Source of the DNA: JBCBKP01 sp038746265 | GTDB lineage: Bacteria; Planctomycetota; Phycisphaerae; Phycisphaerales; UBA1924 | Reading direction: 5' to 3' | Length of the DNA: 27,221 bases | NCBI GenBank assembly: GCA_038746265.1 | Contig: JBCDKU010000033.1 | Location: 1 to 27,221, forward strand | In this document: positions 8,719-15,622 of the stretch, in pieces | Layout of the letters: every line of letters starts with the position of its first letter | Numbering within the stretch: position 1 is the stretch's first letter | Translations under genes and position numbers: made by a program | The notes under the pieces: model-generated | The model's input: the letters and a program-made list of their open reading frames with translations, nothing else | Databases searched by the model: none | What the model was told of the DNA's origin: nothing

Positions 8719-8885
8719 AGGTCTCGCTCTCTTTCCTGCGTTGTCTTGTCTCGCGTCACTCCCACGGCGCCGGCTAGGGCCCCGCATGCACCTGAACAAG
8801 ATAATCGATCGTCAACCGTTTGACTTGCCGATTCTCCGAAATCGCAAAATTCTTGCAGAGAGCGGACTTGGAAGCGGAATCCATT
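8719..8885. other. Intergenic region ahead of the PAPG-tail gene
   Basis: The region holds the upstream sequence of the minus-strand PAPG-tail/sulfatase pair. A TTGACG element occurs on the minus strand at 8815-8810, but no good -10 hexamer sits 16-18 bases downstream, so no promoter is called. The stretch 8795-8900 is clearly richer in A+T than the surrounding genes, as expected for a promoter region. No small ORF with a plausible start and ribosome-binding site was seen. Confidence 0.4.
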
Positions 8886-8919
8886 CAAAATACGAACACA
8901 TTGCCGCCCCGTGGGGCAA
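8886..8919 (-). terminator. Possible intrinsic terminator after the receiver-domain gene
   Basis: Read on the minus strand, ten bases after the receiver stop codon there is an imperfect hairpin (TTGCCCCACGGGGCGGCAA, stem of TTGCC with GGCAA around a short GC core), followed by a T-rich run TGTGTTCGTATTTTG. The T tract is interrupted, so strength is uncertain. Confidence 0.4.
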
Positions 8920-8929
8920 CCTGCCGCGC

Positions 8930-9409
8930 TCAAGCCGCGTCGCCGAGCTGCTTCCGTTGCAGGAGCTGCTCGACCGCGGCGATGACGCGGGCCGGGTCGA
9001 ACGGCTTGGGCTGGTAGGCGTCGCAGCCGGCGGCGAGGCAGCGATCCTCATCACCCGACATGGCGTTCGCGGTGAGCGCGATGATCGGCATGGTGTGGCC
9101 GTGCTGGCGGAGCCACCGCGTGGCGTCGTAGCCGTCCATCTCGGGCATCTGCATGTCCATCAGGACGACGTCCACCCTGGCATCGCCGGCGTCGGGACCA
9201 AGGAACTCGATCGCGCAGCGGCCGTTCTCGCATTCATCGACCGCGGCCCCCGCTTTGGCAAGGTGATGCTTGATGAGCCGCCGGTTGTCCGGGCCGTCCT
9301 CGACGACGAGCACCCGAACGCCGTCGAGCGGCTTCGATGGTGACGCTGCCGCGGTGGCCGGTGACGGCTTCTCCGCGAGGTGATGCTCGATGGTGTCGGG
9401 CTGGATCAG
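8930..9409 (-). CDS. Response-regulator receiver (REC) domain, in the -1 frame after the phytochrome kinase
   Basis: About 159 residues: a Pro/Ala-rich linker (1-29), then a single receiver domain (30-152) with no output domain. Key residues are Glu37/Asp38 (VVEDGPDN), the phosphoacceptor Asp85 (VVLMDMQMPEMDG), Thr113 (ALTANA) and Lys135 (YQPKPFDP). VEDGPDNRRLIKHHL is the wording typical of receivers fused to the C-terminus of hybrid kinases. No ATG, GTG or TTG lies in this frame before the domain. The only candidate start is CTG at 9409, which overlaps the kinase TGA as CTGA, like the ATGA and GTGA couplings elsewhere in the window. Either this is a coupled single-domain regulator with a rare CTG start, or the receiver was once or still is fused to the kinase and one base is missing (natural frameshift or sequencing error). 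It should accept phosphate from the adjacent kinase. Start confidence is low; domain confidence is high. Confidence 0.85.
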   Translation of the reverse strand: MIQPDTIEHHLAEKPSPATAAASPSKPLDGVRVLVVEDGPDNRRLIKHHLAKAGAAVDECENGRCAIEFLGPDAGDARVDVVLMDMQMPEMDGYDATRWLRQHGHTMPIIALTANAMSGDEDRCLAAGCDAYQPKPFDPARVIAAVEQLLQRKQLGDAA

Positions 9410-11673
9410 CGCATTTCGATCGACCCCGCGACATCGAGCACGAAGGTGAACGTGCTGCCGCGGTCCGGCTCGGACTCGGCGTGGATCCACCCGCCGAGCA
9501 GCCGCGCGAGCGAGTTGGAGATGCTCAGCCCGAGGCCCGTGCCGCCGAACTTGCGGGTGGTCGAGACGTCCGCCTGCCGGAAGGGCTCGAAGCGGAGCAC
9601 ACGCTCGAGCTGCTCGCGTGACAGCCCGACGCCCGAGTCGATCACGCGGAATCGGAGTAGCTCTGCTTTGCTATCGCAGGCGAGTGAGAGCGTGACGCGG
9701 CCCTCGTGCGTGAACTTGATCGCGTTGCTCAGCAGATTGAGCATGATCTGCCGAAGCCGCGTCGGGTCGGACCTGATAGACGAGGGGATCGCGTTCTCGC
9801 ACGTCAGCGAGAGTTTGAGTTCTTTCTCGGTTGCCTTTGGGCGCACGAGATCGAGGCACTCCCGGGCGAGCCTGATCGGATCGGTCTCGACCTGCTCGAC
9901 GCTGAGCTTCCCCGCGTCCACCTTGCAGATATCGAGGATGTCGTTGATGATCGCGAGCAGGTGGTCGGCGTTGCCGCGGATTGAGCGCACGGCGTTCATC
10001 ATCGACTCGTGATCGCCGCCGACCTCCTCGTCGTTGGCGAGCAGATCCGCGAATCCGACGATCGCCGTCATGGGGGTCCGGATCTCGTGGCTGACGTTGG
10101 CGAGGAACGCCGTCTGCGCGCGGGCGCTCATGGTCGCCTGGTGCTGCAGGAACCGCATGCCGATGTGCCGCGCGCACGACTGCGCCAGTACACGATCACG
10201 GTGGCTCCACTCCCTCGAGCTCTCGGCGGTTGTCGCTCGGTACTCGCTGAAGCTCGACCGGGGCGTGAGCTTCGGACGCCCGTCTTCCTCCCACTTCGCG
10301 CCCTCGCTCGGGTTGCCCGCCCAGCGTGTTTCCTCGCGCTTTTCCCTGCGGACCACGAGCAGGCACTCGCGCGAGCCGTGCCCGATCTGCACCGCGAGCG
10401 CCCCCGCGAAGCCGCCGACCCTGCCGCGCAGCTCGGGGTGATCAACAACAAGTCTCGCGGATACTGCCAGCTGCCTCTTCGGCCCGACCGCGAGCGACTT
10501 GATGATCCGAGACGCGATGTCGGGCGTCAGGCCCTCGCCGTCGGTGTACACCTCCGCCCCGAGCGTCAACGAGATCGCATCGCAACCGAGCAGTTCGCGC
10601 AGCCTCGGCAGGTACAGCTGCATCCGGCGGGTCTCGTCCTCGCAGCTGCCGGCCTTCGACGCCATCGCCTCCTGGATCTCGTGCGCGAACCGCTCCGCCT
10701 GCTCTCGCTGCGAAGACTCGATGCGGCTGATCGCATCGCCGAATGACTTCGAGATCGAGCGGAGCAGCGTGTCGTGCACGGGCGACGGTCGCCGCGGATC
10801 GCGGTGGTGGTAGCTCAGATGCCCGCAGACCTCGCCGCGGATCATCACCGGCAGGGTGAGCGTCGCCCGGACGCCCATGTTCTCGTAGTAGGTTCGGCAG
10901 ACCCCCGCCGATGTCCGCGACATCACATGGGTCAGGTCCGTGTGCTCGTCGCGCCCCTCCGCCATCACCGGGACGAGCGGCGAGCCCTCGGCCGCGTGAT
11001 CGACGCACATCCGGATCGGGCACCTCTTGTACATCTCGCGTATCGATGCCGGGATCTCACGCGCCGGGAACCGCAGCCCCAGGTACGACTCCGGCTCGCG
11101 CTCGGAATGCGATTCCCCGAGCACCTCGCGGTTCCAGTCGCCGTCGAACCGGTAGACCATGCAGCGGTCGTACCCGAGCGCGACCTGTGTCAGCTCAGCC
11201 GCGCTCATGCACGCCTCGCCGATGGTCCGGGCATCTGACAGCTTCAGGACCAGCTCAGGAAGAAGACGTGACAGCGCCCCCTCATCGAACGCGCCGTCGT
11301 TGGACTCCGGATCGAACTCGATCAGCACGTCGGGACCAAGCCGGTGCGTCCGTGTCCACACCGCGGGGCCGTCGCCGGTCTCGATGCGCGGCCCGTATGC
11401 CGGCGCTGCCTCGGCCGCCGAGCTAACAAGATCCTCCGCGACGCCGCCACCGAGCAGTTCATCAAGAGCGTGCAGCGGCTGACCGACGAGCTCGGAGGCT
11501 TCGACCCCGAGCACGCTCCCGCTGCTCTCCGACGCCTGCACGACGACCCGACGCTCGCGGTCGATGACGATCAACGCCGCCTGCGACTGGACGCGACCGG
11601 TGAACTGGTACGCGATCCGGTCGCACTGATCGGCGAGGTCCTTCGTCAGCGAAACGGCGGGTATGTGTCTCAT
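9406..11673 (-). CDS. bphP: Bacteriophytochrome sensor histidine kinase
   Basis: A 755-residue phytochrome with the order PAS (about 10-115), GAF (140-315), PHY (325-510), HisKA (518-585) and HATPase (630-748). The PAS domain opens with DQCDRIAYQFTGRVQSQAALI; Cys17 aligns with the biliverdin-binding Cys24 of Deinococcus BphP. In GAF, Tyr215, Arg221, Arg253, Tyr262 and His289 match DrBphP Tyr216, Arg222, Arg254, Tyr263 and His290. PASDIP is PAREIP (Glu206 for Asp207), and Cys259 stands where His260 is expected. The PHY tongue is clear: WAGNP (451-455) and PRSSF (471-475). The kinase part has phospho-His529 (NVSHEIRTP), N-box Asn650, DSGVG (679-683) and GGTGLGL (710-716). The chosen ATG at 11673 puts Cys17 close to the N-terminus as in the family; the frame stays open to 11820. 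No heme oxygenase gene is nearby. It should sense red/far-red light, unless the pocket changes alter this. Confidence 0.93.
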   Translation of the reverse strand: MRHIPAVSLTKDLADQCDRIAYQFTGRVQSQAALIVIDRERRVVVQASESSGSVLGVEASELVGQPLHALDELLGGGVAEDLVSSAAEAAPAYGPRIETGDGPAVWTRTHRLGPDVLIEFDPESNDGAFDEGALSRLLPELVLKLSDARTIGEACMSAAELTQVALGYDRCMVYRFDGDWNREVLGESHSEREPESYLGLRFPAREIPASIREMYKRCPIRMCVDHAAEGSPLVPVMAEGRDEHTDLTHVMSRTSAGVCRTYYENMGVRATLTLPVMIRGEVCGHLSYHHRDPRRPSPVHDTLLRSISKSFGDAISRIESSQREQAERFAHEIQEAMASKAGSCEDETRRMQLYLPRLRELLGCDAISLTLGAEVYTDGEGLTPDIASRIIKSLAVGPKRQLAVSARLVVDHPELRGRVGGFAGALAVQIGHGSRECLLVVRREKREETRWAGNPSEGAKWEEDGRPKLTPRSSFSEYRATTAESSREWSHRDRVLAQSCARHIGMRFLQHQATMSARAQTAFLANVSHEIRTPMTAIVGFADLLANDEEVGGDHESMMNAVRSIRGNADHLLAIINDILDICKVDAGKLSVEQVETDPIRLARECLDLVRPKATEKELKLSLTCENAIPSSIRSDPTRLRQIMLNLLSNAIKFTHEGRVTLSLACDSKAELLRFRVIDSGVGLSREQLERVLRFEPFRQADVSTTRKFGGTGLGLSISNSLARLLGGWIHAESEPDRGSTFTFVLDVAGSIEMR

Positions 11674-11905
11674 AACAGCGCGGGCTTGTGTCGAGAGACA
11701 TCGGCTTGAGCCCCACGCCGATACGGCCTGGTACCGCTGGTGGGTCGAGAAAGGCAACTCCCGGCCTTTGACGCTGCCCACGAATGGGACAACGCCCCTG
11801 CAACAAGTGCCCGGGGTCAACGCCGGTTGGTCCGTCGATTCGTTGTGAGAGCCATAAGCGACGCCCGTGTCGGATCAGATTCGACGGCGGAGGTGCTTAA
11901 GAAAG
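11674..11905. other. Leader region between tRNA gene and phytochrome gene
   Basis: The sequence has an open frame continuous with the phytochrome up to 11820, but its predicted residues (for example TPGTCCRGVVPFVGSVKG) have no family match and no ribosome-binding site, so it is treated as untranslated leader. A TTGACC occurs on the minus strand at 11820-11815 without a convincing -10 partner. A CTTTCTT run follows the tRNA 3' end and may help end tRNA transcription. Confidence 0.35.
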
Positions 11906-11979
11906 TGGTCGCAACAGGACTCGAACCTGTGACCTCTGCCATGCGACGGCAGCGCTCTAGCCAACTGAGCTATGCGACC
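11906..11979 (-). tRNA. tRNA with CGC anticodon (alanine by codon table; atypical body)
   Basis: The 74-nt gene folds fully: acceptor GGTCGCA with TGCGACC (7 bp), D arm GCTC/GAGC with loop AGTTGGCTA, anticodon stem CTGCC/GGCAG with loop GTCGCAT, variable AGGTC, T arm ACAGG/CCTGT with loop TTCGAGT, discriminator A73. CCA is not encoded. The anticodon (11945-11943) is CGC, which reads the Ala codon GCG. However, the 3:70 pair is T-A, not the G-U that marks alanine tRNAs, and the loop ending CAT resembles the tRNA-Val(GAC) loop TTGACAT. It lies 21 bp after the prepilin-like gene on the same strand. The structure is certain; the amino acid is less so. Confidence 0.9.
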
Positions 11980-12000
11980 CGGACGCTGAAGCACAGGGCC

Positions 12001-12861
12001 TCACCGCGGACAGAGAGTATAGGACCGATCCCTGCCGCGGTTCAGGCGGTACGCCGCGTTGTCCTCCGAAAGAAATCCGGACGCATCGCCCAGCCACGCG
12101 TCGATCGCGGCATCGCCCGTCACCGCACGCTCGCCATGCGACTCGGCGTGCCCATCGACGTACGCCGCGTTCGTCCGCTCACCGTGGCGGAACGCCTGAG
12201 CGCCGGCGGCCGCTGTGACGCGGTCGATGAACAGGTCCCGCGGCCCCTCGAGGGGCGAGCGCATGAACTTGTTCGCACCGTCGCGGAAGCCGCCGTCGCC
12301 GAAGGCGGCGGTGCGGGCTGGGTCCCGGACCTCGTGCAGCCTCGCCGGCTCGGCTCGCTGGTTCTGGCGGAGCGATGAGCGATCGAAGAACACCCAGCCG
12401 CCGATCGGTTCGGTCGGGCCGCCGAGGTAGCTGGTGTTGTAGTTGTACCCGGTGGCGGGATCCTCGACGCCGTTGGTCTGCCAGTTCGCGTTGCCGTCGT
12501 AGCTCGGGCACTGCTGGAGATCGATCGCGCCGCCCGACTGGAAGAGGATGCCCGGGCGATGGACGGCCGCGGTCGAGCCGACTCGAACAGTGATGAAGTC
12601 CCACGACATGACGGCAGACCGACCGGTGACCGGGTCAATCACGCCGCCGTAGTAGCCGTACTGCGCTGGCGCGCACGACTCGGCGTAGTCGTCGGCATAG
12701 GTGTTGAGCGCGATCGAGAATTGCCGGAGGTTCGAGAGGCAGGCCGCGCCCCGGGCGGTCTCCCGCGCGGTGCCGACCGCCGGCAGCAGGATCGAGGTCA
12801 TGACGCCGATGACCGCGATCGTAACGAGAAGCTCGATGAGCGTGAACGCGCGGCGGGTCAC
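12001..12861 (-). CDS. Prepilin-type pseudopilin with H-X9-DG motif
   Basis: A 286-residue protein with the type IV prepilin/pseudopilin N-terminus RRAFTLIELLVTIAVIGVMTSILLPAV. The basic leader is very short, Ala replaces the usual Gly before Phe6 of the processed form, and Glu10 is the conserved residue at position +5. The C-terminal part carries His226 then nine residues and Asp236-Gly237 (FRHGERTNAAYVDGHAES), the H-X9-DG motif of the prepilin-like families greatly expanded in planctomycetes. It is expected to be cleaved by a prepilin peptidase and to sit in the inner membrane or a pilus-like fibre; the precise role of this family is not known. The start is GTG at 12861, overlapping the TGA of the dockerin gene as GTGA, so it is translationally coupled to it and falls under the same upstream cobalamin riboswitch. 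Two CxxC-like Cys (Cys63, Cys118) could form a disulfide (inference). Confidence 0.88.
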   Translation of the reverse strand: MTRRAFTLIELLVTIAVIGVMTSILLPAVGTARETARGAACLSNLRQFSIALNTYADDYAESCAPAQYGYYGGVIDPVTGRSAVMSWDFITVRVGSTAAVHRPGILFQSGGAIDLQQCPSYDGNANWQTNGVEDPATGYNYNTSYLGGPTEPIGGWVFFDRSSLRQNQRAEPARLHEVRDPARTAAFGDGGFRDGANKFMRSPLEGPRDLFIDRVTAAAGAQAFRHGERTNAAYVDGHAESHGERAVTGDAAIDAWLGDASGFLSEDNAAYRLNRGRDRSYTLCPR

Positions 12862-13925
12862 GGGCAGCTCCCCGTGAACGCGGTGATGAACGCAAACAGA
12901 TCCGAGATGTTCACAACCCCGCTGCCATCGAAGTCGGCGTTACCGTTGTCTGTGGTGAACGCCGCGATGAACGCAAACAGATCGGAGATGTTCACCACCC
13001 CGCTGCCGTCGAAGTCTGCCGGGCAGGTAGCGGGGTTCGCGACATCGACGAAGCCGGTGATCTCGCCCGCCGATGTCCCGCGGATACGGACAAAGCGGGC
13101 CCATTCGAGCGTCGCGGGCTCGCCTTCTTCATCAAGCAGCCGCGACAGATCCACGCCCGCGCCGCCCGCCGAGCCGTCGTAGAGGTCTTGGGCCTGCACA
13201 CCGGAAAGACCGTTGAAGTCCGCGATCGTCAGCGACGGATCGACGGGCTTCGTCCAGTCGTTGAGCTCGAGCGTCCACTCGTTCGCCCCGGCATCGAACC
13301 GCCACGGGTGGGACGGGAACAGCGCGTCGGCCGCGACCCCATCGGCGGGCGTGAACCAGGGCCCGGCTGCGGACTGCGCCACGGCGATCTCCATCGGCTC
13401 GGCGAAGACGCCGCTGACCACGCCCGCGCCGAGCGGATCGCCCGCGCCGAGGAAGCCGCCCGTGTTGCCGAAGAACGAGTTGCCGTGGACGATCAGATCC
13501 ACGCCCCAGTGGAACGCGCCGCCGTCGTCGGGGTTGTTCTCGATGGGATCGTCGAACTCGACCACGACTTGGCCGCCGATGCCGAGACCCAGACCGTTCT
13601 TGGGTCGATCGCTCGCGCCCGCGGTGAGCGTCGCGCCGAGATCTGCCGGGTCGGGCGAGCCGTGGAACCACAGCGCCCAGAACATCGTGACCCGCCGTGC
13701 GGGTCCGTTGAACGGGCTGTCGTCGATCTCCACGACGTTGGGCTGCCCGAGCACCGCCTGAGGGTCCGACCACAGCGTGTTCGGGTGGAACGGCCCGAAC
13801 GTGACGGGCACGCCGTCCGCCTCCATCACCACCCGATCCGCGAAGGGATCCGCGTCGCTCGATTGAGCAAACACAACCGACGATGCGCCGACCGCGCACG
13901 CCACAACGATCATCTTCAAATCCAT
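12858..13925 (-). CDS. Secreted surface protein with two C-terminal dockerin-like repeats, under B12 riboswitch
   Basis: A 355-residue protein with signal peptide MDLKMIVVACAVGASSVVFA|Q. The body (about 25-295) is a beta-rich domain of unknown activity with the phrases FGPFHPNTLWSDPQAVLGQPN, GLGIGGQVVVEFDDPIENNP, GVDLIVHGNSFF and ARFVRIRGTSAGEITGFVDV. These read like a discoidin-like or cadherin-like surface domain found in secreted bacterial proteins. The last 55 residues are two nearly identical modules, each DFDGSGVVNISDLFAFI-A/T-AF, enclosed by Cys301 and Cys354. Each module has one EF-hand-like Ca loop (D-x-D-G-S-G-x-x-N). GGGAAGG at 13937-13931 is the ribosome-binding site for the ATG at 13925. 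It is the first gene after a cobalamin riboswitch and is coupled to the pseudopilin gene by GTGA. A role in corrinoid capture at the cell surface is possible but unproven. Confidence 0.88.
   Translation of the reverse strand: MDLKMIVVACAVGASSVVFAQSSDADPFADRVVMEADGVPVTFGPFHPNTLWSDPQAVLGQPNVVEIDDSPFNGPARRVTMFWALWFHGSPDPADLGATLTAGASDRPKNGLGLGIGGQVVVEFDDPIENNPDDGGAFHWGVDLIVHGNSFFGNTGGFLGAGDPLGAGVVSGVFAEPMEIAVAQSAAGPWFTPADGVAADALFPSHPWRFDAGANEWTLELNDWTKPVDPSLTIADFNGLSGVQAQDLYDGSAGGAGVDLSRLLDEEGEPATLEWARFVRIRGTSAGEITGFVDVANPATCPADFDGSGVVNISDLFAFIAAFTTDNGNADFDGSGVVNISDLFAFITAFTGSCP
12885..13016. repeat. 51-bp direct repeat encoding the duplicated dockerin module
   Basis: Copies lie at 12885-12935 and 12966-13016, 81 bp apart, with three mismatches in 51 positions. 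Each encodes the Ca-loop plus helix of one dockerin-like module in the same frame. The near identity at DNA level, including silent positions, suggests recent duplication or ongoing gene conversion. Confidence 0.9.
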
Positions 13926-13930
13926 GTCCG

Positions 13931-13957
13931 CCTTCCCGCTCCGAATCGCGCGGAGCG
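13931..13957 (-). promoter_or_regulatory. Hairpin abutting the ribosome-binding site (candidate riboswitch expression platform)
   Basis: On the minus strand a perfect 7-bp stem, CGCTCCG (13957-13951) with CGGAGCG (13943-13937) and a 7-nt loop, ends on the first base of the GGGAAGG ribosome-binding site (13937-13931) of the dockerin gene. A second 6-bp stem GTGCGC/GCGCAC lies at 14009-14023. Position suggests translational control linked to the cobalamin aptamer; the alternative pairings were not computed. Confidence 0.45.
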
Positions 13958-14073
13958 TCCCCGGTCACGCCGATCAACCGGCCTCGTGATGGGATGGACA
14001 CGGACAGTGTGCGCACGGCGCACGGGGCTCGCGCCGCTCGCCCACCGCGTCCCGATCGCGAGGACACACGGGC

Positions 14074-14313
14074 GGCAGCGGGCAGGTCTTCCGGCTCCGG
14101 GCCTCCCCCGCCCGCCTTCCCCGCCGCCCCGGTGGGCGTCGCGAGTGGCTCCTGAGCGGGGGCAGATCGGATCGAAAACACAAACCCGATCGGCCCGTCA
14201 CGGCGGCGCGTCCGCGGTGGACTCCCGGCGTCCGACTGGATCGTCGGCCCCGATCACCACGCTTCCCTTCTTGCGGGCCCCGCGTCTCACTCAACGCGGG
14301 GCCACCTGCTGCC
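14074..14313 (-). promoter_or_regulatory. Cobalamin (B12) riboswitch aptamer
   Basis: On the minus strand the diagnostic B12 box AGCCGGAAGACCTGCC (14096-14081) is preceded by AGCCACT (14150-14144) and GGGGAAGGCGGGC. The 5' end has GCAGGTGGCCC, a strong P2 hairpin CCCCGCG/CGCGGGG and AGGGAAGCGTGGTG, matching the order of conserved elements in AdoCbl-type aptamers. The closing P1 helix is visible as GGCAGC (14313-14308) with GCTGCC (14079-14074). The aptamer ends 148 nt before the ATG of the dockerin surface-protein gene at 13925. Binding of cobalamin normally lowers expression of the downstream genes, so the surface protein and pseudopilin should be made when B12 is scarce. Confidence 0.93.
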
Positions 14314-14758
14314 AGAAGAGACCATACCGCGGGCCGTCACCCCCGGGGAACCCGGGCGATCAATTGACAGAAAAATCTCGCAGAGGGCGTGGGACAGACT
14401 CCCGGTTTCTCGCTGACTCCATATCGCCGTGCCGCGTGCTCTGCCGCCGCGGAACGCACGCCTGGCTCCCGGGCACTCTTTATATTATTAGTTACACCTA
14501 GACCAACGCGATACGCCGTCCATCGCGACCGCGCCGATCTCGCCTCATCCCTGTACCCAACCCTGCTTTATCCGACATAGACGCAGATTCTGATCCACTG
14601 CGCTCATCGAACGGCCCCGGATGAACAAATGTGAGTTTTTGTTTCGTGTCGTGTCCCTTCGCGATTGAACTTCCCGCACTTCCTCACGACGGCCGCGTTG
14701 GCCGCACCAATGACCCGCCCGCACCACAACACGGGCACGACCCTGAAAGGAACGACCG
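14314..14758. other. Intergenic region between the riboswitch and the divergent dockerin pair
   Basis: These 445 bases separate two divergent units and must hold both promoters. An AT-rich block TTTATATTATTAG lies at 14479-14491, the least GC-rich point of the window. A TTGACA occurs on the plus strand at 14364-14369 without a good -10 at the usual distance. A -10-like TATGGT sits on the minus strand about ten bases upstream of the riboswitch P1 stem, which would place transcription start close to the aptamer. An open frame at 14389-14580 has no ribosome-binding site or recognisable protein and is not called. Confidence 0.4.
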
Positions 14759-15577
14759 ATGAACCGCACGACCCTCAAGACCGCCCTGCTTGCCCTCGCC
14801 GCCGGCACCGTTGCCGCCTCGGCCCAGTCGAGCGATCCCCTTCCCGCCGAGGACTTCAGCCTCAACTTCGAGGAGATCAAGTGGACCTACTCCACCACGA
14901 GTGCCCAGGGCAACATCCTCATCATCAGCGAGGACTGCGGCTTCCAGAACGTCAGCGATGTCGATGGGAACGGCATGACCACGTTCCTCGCTCGCGGCAA
15001 GGCCGACATCCTCTGGGAGACCCTCAGCAGCGCCGCGGCCGATGAAGGCCCAAGCGATCACGACCCGCTCATCGTCGGGTACACGTCACTCGATTTCCCT
15101 GCCGAGCCGCTCTCGACCCATCTCGGCGGCGGCAGCGGGAGTGGCAAGGTCAACGTCGGCGACATCGCCTTCGCGCTCCCGACGCTCGTCGCTCAGGGAC
15201 GCATGCTCCTGACCGTTGCGGACGTCGGCGAGGCGGCCGCCGGCCGCTTCGATGACACCGACATCGTGCACGTGCTCTCCGGGAACGTCGCCGTCGAGAA
15301 CGGACGCGTCGCAGGTGTTCCGTACCTGCATGTGTTCGATGTCACGGGCCTGAGCCGCGAGGAAGTCCGCGAGGTCTACCTCCGCTACAAGCTCAGGGAC
15401 GTTCTCGTCACGTCGTACCAGTTCAGCGGCTCAGCCAGCGCCGACAAGGATCACGATAGCTGGATCAACCTCGACTCCGTCCAGGCCGCTGACCCCGCCG
15501 ACCACAACGGCGACGGCGTCGTCAACATCTCCGACCTGTTCTCGTACATCAACGCCTTCACCTCGAGCGGCCAGTAA
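14759..15577 (+). CDS. Secreted dockerin-like protein, paralog A
   Basis: A 272-residue protein with signal peptide MNRTTLKTALLALAAGTVAASAQ. The central domain includes DVDGNGMTTFLARGKADILWETLSSAAADE and VPYLHVFDVTGLS; no catalytic motif is recognised. A single dockerin-like module, DHNGDGVVNISDLFSYINAF (248-267), ends the protein. The first DVDGNG motif (near residue 68) could be an extra Ca-binding loop. AAAGGA about eight bases ahead supports the ATG at 14759. It is followed 45 bp later by a paralog with the same order of motifs (D-x-D-G, KADIL-E-S, LFDVTGM, NISDLF). The two are likely co-transcribed surface or extracellular proteins of unknown role. Divergent from the B12-controlled unit. 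Confidence 0.82.
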   Translation: MNRTTLKTALLALAAGTVAASAQSSDPLPAEDFSLNFEEIKWTYSTTSAQGNILIISEDCGFQNVSDVDGNGMTTFLARGKADILWETLSSAAADEGPSDHDPLIVGYTSLDFPAEPLSTHLGGGSGSGKVNVGDIAFALPTLVAQGRMLLTVADVGEAAAGRFDDTDIVHVLSGNVAVENGRVAGVPYLHVFDVTGLSREEVREVYLRYKLRDVLVTSYQFSGSASADKDHDSWINLDSVQAADPADHNGDGVVNISDLFSYINAFTSSGQ

Positions 15578-15622
15578 CCACGCCTTCCGCGCTCAACGCA
15601 CTCAACCCAAAGGAACCAAGCC

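Noticed and set aside
9400..9425. Programmed -1 frameshift site at the kinase/receiver junction
   Set aside because: The bases before the stop (GAA ATG CGC TGA) do not form an X-XXY-YYZ slippery heptamer and no downstream pseudoknot was evident, so programmed slipping is not claimed.
11674..11820. 49-codon N-terminal extension of the phytochrome
   Set aside because: The extra residues match nothing and would push the bilin-binding Cys far from the N-terminus, unlike known bacteriophytochromes.
12885..13016. Two evenly spaced repeats considered as a CRISPR remnant
   Set aside because: The repeats are in-frame coding copies of a dockerin module with only two units; no array or cas genes.
13188..14501. 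437-residue plus-strand frame spanning the dockerin gene and riboswitch
   Set aside because: It runs antisense over a signal-peptide protein and across a structured RNA; no domain seen.
14389..14580. 63-residue plus-strand frame in the intergenic region
   Set aside because: No ribosome-binding site, no family, low-complexity residues; only chance openness.
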